DNA from: Algiphilus sp965216485
GTDB taxonomy: Bacteria > Pseudomonadota > Gammaproteobacteria > Nevskiales > Nevskiaceae
DNA length: 64,000 bases
Direction of reading: 5' to 3'
Assembly (NCBI RefSeq): GCF_965216485.1
Contig: NZ_OZ244162.1
Span: forward strand, 2,914,001-2,978,000
The notes beneath the pieces are model-generated. The model saw only the letters and a list, made by a program, of their open reading frames with translations, did no database searches and had not been told where the DNA came from. Positions 36,037-45,512 of the stretch are shown here, one piece after another; within the stretch, counting starts at the first letter, position 1, and every line of letters begins with the position of its first letter. Position numbers and translations under genes: made by a program.

Positions 36037-37877
36037 TAGCCGCGCGCCTGCAGCTTGAAGAGATGGGCGTAGCGACCGTCGCGCGCCATCAAGGCCTCGT
36101 GCGTGCCCGCCTCGATGACCGTCCCGCTGTCCATCACCAGGATGTGGTCGGCGATGCGCACGGTCGAGAAACGGTGGGAAATGATGATGGTCATGCGCTG
36201 ACGGGCGTATTCCTGAAAACGCTGGAAGATGTCGGCCTCGGCCTGGGCATCCATCGCGGCAGTGGGCTCGTCCAGCACCAGGATGTCGGCCTCCTCGCGC
36301 ATGAAGGCGCGCGACAGGGCGATCTTCTGCCACTGCCCACCGGAGAGTTCCTGGCCATCGCGGAACCAGCGCCCAAGCTGGGTCTGGTAGCCCTCGGGCA
36401 GTGCCTCGATGAAAGCATCCGCCTGCCCGAGCTGGGCTGCGCGTTGCCAGCGCTGCGCATCCTCGAAAGCCGCCACGTCGCCGGCGCCGACGTTCTCGCC
36501 GACCTGCATCTGGTAGCGCATGAAGTCCTGGAAAATGACGCCGATGCGCGCACGCAGCCGGTCGATGGACCATTCTTCCAGCGGCGAACCATCGAGCAGA
36601 ATGCGCCCACTGCTCGGCGCATACAGTCGCGTCAGCAGCTTGATCAGCGTCGTCTTGCCAGAGCCATTGGCGCCGACCAGGGCCAGGCTCTGGCCAGGAC
36701 GCAGATGGAAACTGACGTCGTGCAGCGCCGGCCGGGGCGCGCCGGGGTACTGAAACCCGACCTGCTCGAAGCGCACGCCGTCGCCCGGCACGGCGCCTTC
36801 GCTGCGCCAGCCGCCGTCGGTGGCGGTGGGCTGCTCCAGATACTCGTAGAGATTCGACAGATAGAGGTTGTCCTCATACATGCCGCTGATCGCGGTCAGC
36901 ATGGCGCTGACCGCCGACTGGCCCTGACGAAACACCATGACGTACATGGTCATCTGGCCGAGGGTGATGCGGCCGGCGACTGCAGTCACCACCACCCAGG
37001 CATAGGCACCGTAGAAAGTCAGCGAGCCGATGATGCCGAGCAGGAAGCCCCAGCCATCGCGGCGCAGCGTCAACGCGCGGTCTTCGCGGTAGAGCCGCCG
37101 GAAGATGTCGCGATAGCGCTCGAGCAGCAGCGGCCCCAGACCGAAAAGCTTGACCTCCTTGACGCTGTCCTCGCGCGCCAGCACGGTCTCCAGATACATC
37201 TGCATGCGCGTCTCCGGCGACCGCCAGCGGAACAACCGGAAGGCATCGCCCGAAAACTTGGCCTCGGACAGGAAGACCGGCAGCGCGCCTACAAAGAGGA
37301 TGAGCATCGCCCACGGCGAAAACTGAAACAGGATGGCGGCGAAGCTGAGCAGCGAAATGCCGTTCTGAATCAGGCCGAAGGTCTTGTTGACCAGCCCCAG
37401 CGGACGCTGCGAGGCCTCACGCCGCGCCCGCGTCAGCTTGTCGTACAGCTCGGAATCCTCGAACTGGGACAGCGACAGCGTCCCCGCCTTGTCGAGGATC
37501 ATGACGTTGACGCGCTGCCCGAGCAGCGCGCGCAGCAGTGACTGGCACGCGGAAATGGTGCGCTGGGCACCCGCGATGCCGATCATGATCAGCCCTTCCA
37601 GCGCTACCCACTGCAGCGCGGGACGGTAATCCCACGCCTTGCCAGCCTCGCGCGCCTCGATGGCCGCCACCACCGCATCGACGATGAGCTGCCCCACCCA
37701 GGCGGCCGCCGCGGGCAGTACGCCGGCCACGATAGTGGCCAGGCCCAAGACGATGGCCAGTCCGGGCGCCGTGCTCCACACCAGGGCCAGCGCCCTTCGC
37801 GAATAGCGAAAGACGCCAAGCGTGCGCTGGAACAGCGAGCTGCTTTCGCCTTCGAGTGGCTCTGCGGGAGCGGTCAT
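36030..37877 (-). CDS. ABC exporter, fused permease and ATPase
   Basis: A 615-residue half-transporter, probably a homodimeric exporter. The membrane domain (about 25-350) has six predicted helices; the nucleotide-binding domain (about 370-610) carries Walker A GANGSGKTT, the Q-loop in VIFQDFMRYQ, the signature LSGGQWQKIALSRA, Walker B ILVLDEPTAAMD and the switch His in IISHRFSTV. Sequence type is that of general lipid or multidrug exporters; no partner gene or biosynthetic cluster indicates the substrate. The C-terminus overlaps the small membrane protein gene. Confidence 0.88.
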   Translation of the reverse strand: MTAPAEPLEGESSSLFQRTLGVFRYSRRALALVWSTAPGLAIVLGLATIVAGVLPAAAAWVGQLIVDAVVAAIEAREAGKAWDYRPALQWVALEGLIMIGIAGAQRTISACQSLLRALLGQRVNVMILDKAGTLSLSQFEDSELYDKLTRARREASQRPLGLVNKTFGLIQNGISLLSFAAILFQFSPWAMLILFVGALPVFLSEAKFSGDAFRLFRWRSPETRMQMYLETVLAREDSVKEVKLFGLGPLLLERYRDIFRRLYREDRALTLRRDGWGFLLGIIGSLTFYGAYAWVVVTAVAGRITLGQMTMYVMVFRQGQSAVSAMLTAISGMYEDNLYLSNLYEYLEQPTATDGGWRSEGAVPGDGVRFEQVGFQYPGAPRPALHDVSFHLRPGQSLALVGANGSGKTTLIKLLTRLYAPSSGRILLDGSPLEEWSIDRLRARIGVIFQDFMRYQMQVGENVGAGDVAAFEDAQRWQRAAQLGQADAFIEALPEGYQTQLGRWFRDGQELSGGQWQKIALSRAFMREEADILVLDEPTAAMDAQAEADIFQRFQEYARQRMTIIISHRFSTVRIADHILVMDSGTVIEAGTHEALMARDGRYAHLFKLQARGYQ

Positions 37878-37932
37878 GCGCGCCCCGAATTGAATGCAGG
37901 GCCGCCGCGCGCCGCGTCGGGATCACAGACTT

Positions 37933-38352
37933 TCAGAACTGGATCTTGCCGCCGCCCGGCATGCCACCGGGGCCACCCGCACCGCCCATGCCACCCATGC
38001 CGCCCCCCTGACCGGGCGCGATGATGCCGCTGCCCTGCTGCTCGCGGCGCAGGCGCTGCATTTCTTCCAGGGTTTCCTGCAAGGCCTGCTGCGCGACCTC
38101 GGGGTACTTCTCGAGGGCTTCCTCGATGCTGGCGGCATCGATCTCGAAATGCAGCGGCAAGGCACCAGCAGGCGTCATCAGGCTGGCCTGCCCTTCGAAC
38201 ACCACATCGCGCGCGGGATCATCACTGCCGTCCGCGGTGACCGGAATCAGCTTTCTCAGCGAGCCCACGCGCCGGTCGGTGTACTGCTCCTCGCGATACA
38301 GCTGCGCGGCATCGAGCTTGATTTCAGGAAGCTGCTGCGAATCCGTCGACAT
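37933..38352 (-). CDS. hypothetical protein with Gly/Met-rich tail
   Basis: A 139-residue acidic, soluble-looking protein that I do not recognise. Residues 1-105 contain a beta-strand-rich part (DVVFEGQASLMTPAGALPLHFEID) and a charged helix (ASIEEALEKYPEVAQQALQE). The last 30 residues are made of repeated GGM/GGA units ending in PGGGKIQF. There is no signal peptide or membrane segment. An AAGAG site precedes the ATG. It lies between the ABC exporter and thiC on the same strand. The tail resembles Gly/Met-rich C-termini of chaperonins in composition only. Confidence 0.7.
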   Translation of the reverse strand: MSTDSQQLPEIKLDAAQLYREEQYTDRRVGSLRKLIPVTADGSDDPARDVVFEGQASLMTPAGALPLHFEIDAASIEEALEKYPEVAQQALQETLEEMQRLRREQQGSGIIAPGQGGGMGGMGGAGGPGGMPGGGKIQF

Positions 38353-38432
38353 AAATCACTCTTATCGAAATGGGGAATGCGGTCGCAATCATAGTCGCGT
38401 GCGCCCGATGCGCCAAAAATACGTGGTGGGTG

Positions 38433-40322
<1,890 letters not shown>

Positions 40323-40383
40323 GCGCGGTGTGCTCTCCCTGCCGACAGCGGAACGCATGCAGCGCGCACACGACGCCCGCATC

Positions 40384-40459
40384 GCCTTCCCTCCGCCGGC
40401 ATGATCCGGTTCAGGTACAAGGGGACTCTCTCAGCCCAACGACGTTGGGCACCCCCGGC
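40384..40459 (-). ncRNA. TPP riboswitch (THI element)
   Basis: In the thiC leader the minus strand reads GGGGGTGC, a CCCAACGTCGTTGGG hairpin, CTGAGA, GTCCCC, then ACCTGAACCGGATCATGCC followed by GGCGGAGGGA. These are the conserved blocks of the THI box (CUGAGA, ACCUGA...GGAUxAUGCC, GCGNAGGGA). High thiamine pyrophosphate is expected to reduce thiC expression, probably by masking the ribosome site or causing termination in the 60 bases downstream. Confidence 0.93.
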
Positions 40460-40504
40460 TAGACGCGCAGGATAGCGCTTTGCCGGGCCCGGAATGCAAG
40501 CGCC

Positions 40505-40897
40505 TCAGGGCGGGTCCAGCGCGATGCGCACCCGGTCGCCATCTTCATCCAGCACCAAGGTCTCGTCAGACCGCCCCAGCAGCAGCGTGCCCGGGGCATC
40601 AATGCGCGCACTCATGCGATAAGCCAGTGCCTCCGCTGCGTCCGGGTCATGGCGCACCGTGACGCTGACTTCGGTTGCGCCGGCCGGCACCCGAGCATGC
40701 CCGGTGAAGACAGGCAACCCCGCCGAAGGGCGCTGCGGCAGGAGCTGCACCGTCGCCTCACCTGCCGCGGCCATGGGGGCGTCCCATTCAAGCTGCGCCA
40801 CCACCTCCGGCTGACCAGGATCATTGCTGCAGCCTGCCAGCAGCCCCATGGACAGGCCGACCAAACTCATCACCATGCCATGCATTTGTCGTTTCAT
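40505..40897 (-). CDS. putative lipoprotein, YbaY-like
   Basis: A 130-residue lipoprotein with a short basic N-terminus, hydrophobic stretch and lipobox LLAGC (Cys23). The mature part is beta-rich: paired strands around ATVQLLPQ, HARVPAGATEVSVTVRHD and YRMSARIDAPGTLLLGRSDETLVL. This pattern resembles the YbaY/YscW lipoprotein domain, though similarity is modest. It may be a small outer-membrane lipoprotein of unknown role. No clear ribosome site. Divergent from the cyd operon. Confidence 0.6.
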   Translation of the reverse strand: MKRQMHGMVMSLVGLSMGLLAGCSNDPGQPEVVAQLEWDAPMAAAGEATVQLLPQRPSAGLPVFTGHARVPAGATEVSVTVRHDPDAAEALAYRMSARIDAPGTLLLGRSDETLVLDEDGDRVRIALDPP

Positions 40898-40938
40898 AAG
40901 GGCATTCTGATGCAGTTGAAATGCACATGACGCACCAC

Positions 40939-40967
40939 TTTCGTCATGCGTATATACAATTTATAAT
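40939..40967 (+). promoter_or_regulatory. sigma70-type promoter of the cyd operon
   Basis: TTTCGT (40939-40944) and a perfect TATAAT (40962-40967) are 17 bases apart in an AT-rich island of about 60 bp, 71 bases upstream of the cydA start. One FNR-like half site TTGAT follows but lacks a matching second half. It is the clearest vegetative promoter in the window. Confidence 0.65.
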
Positions 40968-41038
40968 ATTGATATAACTATTGCGCATATTGGAGACGGG
41001 GCAGGCCCTTCCTGACGTCCTGCACGCAAGAGGTAACT

Positions 41039-42460
41039 ATGGAACTCGATCCGCTGCTGTTGTCCCGCATCCAATTTGCCTTCGTGGTGTCCTTCCACGC
41101 GATCTTTCCGGTGTTCACCATCGGTCTGGCGGCCTACATCGCCGTACTGGAAGGCCTGCTACTCAAGACCGGCAACCCCGTCTGGAAACAGCTCAGCATG
41201 TTCTGGACCAAGGTTTTCGCCGTGGTTTTTGCGCTCGGTGTGGTTTCCGGCCTGGTCATGGCCTTCCAGTTCGGTACCAACTGGAGCAATTTCTCCTATG
41301 CGACTGCAAATTTCATGGGACCGGTGCTCAGCTATGAGGTCGTGACCGCCTTCTTCATGGAGGCCACCTTCCTGGGTGTTTTGCTCTTTGGTCGCGACAA
41401 GGTGCCCCCGGCGGCGCACTTTTTCTCCGCCATCATGGTGTCGTTAGGCACCTTCATCTCTTCCTTCTGGATCCTTTCCGCGAACAGCTGGATGCAGACG
41501 CCGGGCGGATTCGAAATGCGCGACGGCATCGTGCATCTCACCTCCTGGTCGGAAGCGATCTTCAACAGCTCGTTCCCCTATCGCTTCGCGCACATGGGCT
41601 TGGCGGCCTTCCTCACCGGTGGCTTCGTGGTGGCGGGTGTCAGCGCCTGGCATCTGGTACGCAACCACGCGGTCGAGGCCAACAAGCGCGCGCTGTCCAT
41701 GTCCATGTGGCTGCTGCTGATCATCGCCCCGCTGCAGTTGGTAGTAGGCGACCTCCACGGCCTGAACACGCTGGAGGAACAGCCGGTCAAGGTGGCCGCC
41801 ATGGAAGGCAATTGGGAGCGCGGTAGCAACGTCCCGCTGCTGCTCTTCGCCCTGCCCGATCAGGAGGCAGAGACCAATCACGCCGCCATCGGTCTTCCGG
41901 GCATGGCGAGCTTCATCCTCAAGCACGACGTCAATGGGATCGTACCCGGCATCACCGATGTACCCAAGGAGGAGCGCCCGCCCGTTGCGCTGGTGTTCTG
42001 GAGTTTCCGCATCATGGTCGGTATCGGCATCCTGATGATCGTGGCCGCCTTTGCTGGACTGGTACTGCGCATGATGGGCAGGCTCTATGACCACCGCGGC
42101 TTCCTGCAGGCCTTGCGGCTGATGGTGCCGCTGCCGTTCATTGCGGTCACCGCCGGATGGTTCACCACTGAACTGGGCCGGGCGCCCTGGCTGATCTACG
42201 GCGTGATGACGCAGGCGGAAGGGCTGACGCCCTCGCTGACCGGTGGCATGGCGCTGTTCTCGCTGATCGGCTTCATGCTGGTCTACGCCGTGGTCTTCGT
42301 GGTGGGCATCTACTACCTGACCCGACTGACTGCCGCCGGCCTCACCGACATCGAGACGCCGCCCGAGCACCCCGAGCGTCAGCGCCCGAAGCGGCCGTTG
42401 TCGGCAGCGGATACGCCCTTCGATGGCGACGATCTCGACTTCAGGCCACTGCGGGGCTAG
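41039..42460 (+). CDS. cydA: bd-type quinol oxidase subunit I
   Basis: A 473-residue nine-helix haem subunit of the cytochrome bd family. Haem-ligand regions: SFHAIFPVF (His19) near the N-terminus and PYRFAHMGLA (about 183). The quinol-oxidising loop includes GLNTLEEQPVKVAAMEGNWE. The Q-loop is the short type, and GWFTTELGRAPWLIYGV resembles the cyanide-insensitive CioA branch more than E. coli CydA. The C-terminal tail is polar and Pro/Asp-rich. AAGAGGT precedes the ATG. First gene of a cydA-cydB-cydD-cydC operon, separated from cydB by a tandem repeat. Confidence 0.95.
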   Translation: MELDPLLLSRIQFAFVVSFHAIFPVFTIGLAAYIAVLEGLLLKTGNPVWKQLSMFWTKVFAVVFALGVVSGLVMAFQFGTNWSNFSYATANFMGPVLSYEVVTAFFMEATFLGVLLFGRDKVPPAAHFFSAIMVSLGTFISSFWILSANSWMQTPGGFEMRDGIVHLTSWSEAIFNSSFPYRFAHMGLAAFLTGGFVVAGVSAWHLVRNHAVEANKRALSMSMWLLLIIAPLQLVVGDLHGLNTLEEQPVKVAAMEGNWERGSNVPLLLFALPDQEAETNHAAIGLPGMASFILKHDVNGIVPGITDVPKEERPPVALVFWSFRIMVGIGILMIVAAFAGLVLRMMGRLYDHRGFLQALRLMVPLPFIAVTAGWFTTELGRAPWLIYGVMTQAEGLTPSLTGGMALFSLIGFMLVYAVVFVVGIYYLTRLTAAGLTDIETPPEHPERQRPKRPLSAADTPFDGDDLDFRPLRG

Positions 42461-42488
42461 CGCGATGGGTCTGACTGGCGTTCTTCCT

Positions 42489-42817
42489 CTCTCCCGTGCC
42501 GGGAGAGGGGCATTGGTGTCGCTTCGCGACGGAGCGCTTGGCGATCCGCTGGCGGTGGCCCCGTCTCCTGGAGCAGTGCGCGCTGAACCCCTTCCTCACC
42601 CCACCGCCGGCTCGGCCGGCGGTCCCCCCCTCTCCCGTGCCGGGAGAGGGGCATTGGTGTCGCTTCGCGACGGAGCGCTTGGCGATCCGCTGGCGGTGGC
42701 CCCGTCTCCTGGAGCAGTGCGCGCTGAACCCCTCCCTCACCCCACCGCCGGCTCGGCCGGCGGCCCCCCCCTCTCCCGTGCCGGGAGAGGGGCATTGGTG
42801 TCGCTTCGCGACGGAGC
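42489..42817 (+). repeat. 141-bp tandem repeat between cydA and cydB
   Basis: Direct repeats begin at 42489, 42630 and 42771 with an exact period of 141 bp; the third copy is cut after 47 bp (2.3 copies in all). The two full copies differ at about two positions. Each unit starts with a perfect hairpin (CTCTCCCG, loop TGC, CGGGAGAG) and ends with another (CCGCCGGC, loop TCG, GCCGGCGG). The partial copy contains the GGAG ribosome site of cydB. The unit is a multiple of three, so open frames run through it, but nothing suggests it is coding. It fills almost all of the 363-bp gap. Confidence 0.93.
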
Positions 42818-42823
42818 ATTCTC

Positions 42824-43825
42824 ATGGAACTGATTGATCTCACCCTGGTATGGGCCGTCATCATTGCGGTCGGCATCATGATGTACGTGCTGATGGACGG
42901 CTTCGATCTTGGTGTCGGCATCCTCTTCCCCTTTGCGCCAGGCGAAGGCAGCCGCGACAAGATGATGAATTCGGTCGCTCCGGTCTGGGACGGCAATGAG
43001 ACCTGGTTGATCCTGGGGGGCGCCGGTCTGCTGGGTGCCTTTCCGCTGGTCTACTCGGTGTTTCTGCCGGCGCTGTACATCGGCGTCTTCCTGATGCTCG
43101 CCGGCCTGATCTTCCGCGGCATTGCCTTCGAGTTCCGCTTCAAGTCCTCTCGACGCAAGCAATGGTGGAATGCGGCCTTCGCCATCGGCTCCACCGTGGC
43201 GGCCTTCGCCCAGGGTGCCGTCGTTGGCACCTACATTCAGGGCTTCGCGGTCGAGAACATGACCTACGTCGGCGGCCCGCTGGACTGGCTGACGCCCTTC
43301 ACCGTCCTCACCGGCCTTGGCCTCGTGATCGGCTATGCCCTGCTCGGCAGCACCTGGACCATCATGAAGACCGAAGGCGCGCTTCAGGACTGGGCCTACC
43401 GCCTGACGCCGAAGCTGCTGCTCGCACTGATGGCGGTCTTTGCCATCGTCAGCGTCTGGACACCGCTGACCGACGACTACGTGCGCGCGCGCTGGTTCGA
43501 CAGCGTCAGCCTGATATGGCTGCTGCCCATTGCCACCCTGTTTCTGGCGTGGCGGCTGTGGGTCGCCGTGCAGCGGCGACGCGAATACATGCCCTTTCTC
43601 GCCACCATGGGCATCTTCGGCTTCACCTACCTCGGCCTGCTGGCCAGCAAATGGCCCTACATCGTGCCACCCGACCACACGCTCTGGGATGCGGCCTCCG
43701 CACCCGCTTCGCAGCTCTTCCTGCTCATCGGCGTGCTGTTCCTGATCCCGGTCGTGCTCGCCTACACCGCCTGGAACTACTGGGTATTCCGCGGCAAGGT
43801 CTCCGAAGAGGGTGGCTATCACTGA
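42824..43825 (+). CDS. cydB: bd-type quinol oxidase subunit II
   Basis: A 333-residue membrane protein with about eight helices, the partner of CydA. Typical features: VLMDGFDLGVGILFPF (about 22-37), VWDGNETWLILGGAGLLGAFP (about 52-72) and EFRFKSSRRKQWW (about 102). Length fits the short CioB/CydB branch. The ATG at 42824 uses GGAG inside the last repeat copy. The end overlaps cydD by 14 bases. Confidence 0.95.
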   Translation: MELIDLTLVWAVIIAVGIMMYVLMDGFDLGVGILFPFAPGEGSRDKMMNSVAPVWDGNETWLILGGAGLLGAFPLVYSVFLPALYIGVFLMLAGLIFRGIAFEFRFKSSRRKQWWNAAFAIGSTVAAFAQGAVVGTYIQGFAVENMTYVGGPLDWLTPFTVLTGLGLVIGYALLGSTWTIMKTEGALQDWAYRLTPKLLLALMAVFAIVSVWTPLTDDYVRARWFDSVSLIWLLPIATLFLAWRLWVAVQRRREYMPFLATMGIFGFTYLGLLASKWPYIVPPDHTLWDAASAPASQLFLLIGVLFLIPVVLAYTAWNYWVFRGKVSEEGGYH

Positions 43826-45512
43826 GGACGATGGCGCTGCCGGCGGCAAGGCCGCAGCGCCAGCCCAAGCGGCGCAATGGCTGGCCCGCCACGCGGGAGG
43901 GCGCTCGGCCGGCATGACGCTGGCCGTGGGTGCCGGTCTCGGCGTGGGTCTGTGTGTCATCGGTCAGGCGATGGGCATCGCCTGGATCGTGCACAGCGTG
44001 GTCACGCTCGACCTCAGCGTGATGCAAACCGCGCCGAGCATCGCCGCCGTCGCCGCACTGATGCTGCTGCGCGGTCTGCTGCAGTATCTCCAGCAGCGCG
44101 CCGCGGGGCGCGTCAGCCAGCAACGGATTGGCGGTATCCGCAGCGCCTTGCTGGCACACCTGCACGCGGCCGGCCCCGCCCGCATCGCCCAATGGCATCA
44201 GGCCGACCTGGCAAGCCGGGCCGTTCATGCCGTCGACGCCATCGGCCCCTACATTGCCCACTACCGGCCGCAGCGCGTGCTGGCCGTAGCGGTGCCCCTG
44301 CTTGTCGGTATTGCGGCGGCACTGCACGACTGGCTGGTTGGCCTGCTGCTCTTTGTCTCCGCCCCCCTGATTCCCCTGTTCATGACCCTGGTCGGCTGGG
44401 GAGCCGAACGGCTGTCGACCCGCTTCGAGAAGCAGCGTGCGCGCGCCGCCGGCGTCTTCGGGGACCGCATTCGCGGCCTGCTCAGCCTTCGCCTGTTCAA
44501 CGCGGAGGACCAGGCCACGCGCCAGGTGCGCGCCTTCTCGAACGAGCTGCGCAAGGACAGCATGCGCGTGCTGCGCGTGGCCTTCCTGTCGTCGGCAGTG
44601 CTGGAGTTCTTCGCCGCGGTGGCGGTGGCCGCGGTGGCAATCTACGTCGGTATGGGCCTGCTTGGCTATCTGGAGATTGGGCCGGCAGGAGCGCTCAGCC
44701 TGTACAGCGGGCTTTGCGTTCTGCTGCTGGCCCCGGAGTTCTTCGCGCCCTTGCGCCAACTGGCCACGCACTACCACGATCGCGCAGCGGCACTGGGCGC
44801 GGCCGAGCAGCTTGCACCGCTGTTCGAACTCCCCGCCATGCCGGCACGGCATAGCGAGGACGCGCGGGCCGCCGGCGCCCACGCCGCGGCCGCATGCCAC
44901 GCCGTGTCGCTCAGCCGAACGCATGGCCGTGTCCTGCACGACCTCGCTTTCGAGCTCCCGCGCGGACAGTGCCTGCTGCTGTGGGGCCCCAGTGGCTGCG
45001 GCAAGACCAGCATCCTGCATCTGCTGGCCGGTCATCTCGCCCCCGATACAGGCCATATCGAGGTGGCCGGGGGCGCGCCCGGGCGCCCAGGGAGCGTGGC
45101 CTGGCTCGGGCAGCGGCCTTTCCTGGCGCGCGGCAGCATCGCCCACAACATTGGCCTCGGCCGCGTGCAGGCTTCTCGCGCCGAGATCGAGGAGGCCGCC
45201 CGACGCTGCGGGGTGCTGGATTTTGCCGCCGCCCTGCCCGATGGCCTCGATACCCGCATCGGCGAAGGCGGCATCGGGCTCTCCGGCGGACAGGCGCAGC
45301 GCGTGGCGGTGGCACGCGCCTGGTTGACCCAGGCGCCGCTGACTCTGGCCGACGAAGCCACCAACGGACTGGACCGCGACGCCGCCGCCAGCGTAATCCA
45401 GGCGCTGCGCACCCTCTGCGAGGACGGCCGCAGTCTGGTGGTCGCCAGCCATGACCCTGATCTGAAGGCCATCGCCGATCACGTTCTGCCGCTTGCGGCC
45501 TGGCAGCCATGA
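43812..45512 (+). CDS. cydD: glutathione/cysteine ABC exporter subunit CydD
   Basis: A 566-residue ABC half-exporter which, with CydC, exports thiols to the periplasm and is needed for assembly of cytochrome bd. Membrane domain about 20-330; ATPase domain with Walker A GPSGCGKTS (about 391), signature LSGGQAQRVAVARA (about 489) and Walker B LTLADEATNGLD. The frame begins with GTG at 43812 inside cydB; the next ATG (43914) would remove the conserved WLARHAGG segment, so GTG is preferred. The stop overlaps cydC as ATGA. Confidence 0.9.
   Translation: MAITEDDGAAGGKAAAPAQAAQWLARHAGGRSAGMTLAVGAGLGVGLCVIGQAMGIAWIVHSVVTLDLSVMQTAPSIAAVAALMLLRGLLQYLQQRAAGRVSQQRIGGIRSALLAHLHAAGPARIAQWHQADLASRAVHAVDAIGPYIAHYRPQRVLAVAVPLLVGIAAALHDWLVGLLLFVSAPLIPLFMTLVGWGAERLSTRFEKQRARAAGVFGDRIRGLLSLRLFNAEDQATRQVRAFSNELRKDSMRVLRVAFLSSAVLEFFAAVAVAAVAIYVGMGLLGYLEIGPAGALSLYSGLCVLLLAPEFFAPLRQLATHYHDRAAALGAAEQLAPLFELPAMPARHSEDARAAGAHAAAACHAVSLSRTHGRVLHDLAFELPRGQCLLLWGPSGCGKTSILHLLAGHLAPDTGHIEVAGGAPGRPGSVAWLGQRPFLARGSIAHNIGLGRVQASRAEIEEAARRCGVLDFAAALPDGLDTRIGEGGIGLSGGQAQRVAVARAWLTQAPLTLADEATNGLDRDAAASVIQALRTLCEDGRSLVVASHDPDLKAIADHVLPLAAWQP

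Noticed and set aside
40966..40985. FNR/ANR box upstream of cydA
   Set aside because: Only one half site (TTGAT) is present; the second half does not match.
42489..42817. CRISPR-like array
   Set aside because: The units are tandem and identical along their whole length, with no unique spacers, and no cas genes are present.
42423..42837. Open frames running through the cydA-cydB tandem repeat on both strands
   Set aside because: They stay open only because the repeat unit is 141 bp, a multiple of three; they contain hairpin-derived repeated peptides and no start with a proper ribosome site.
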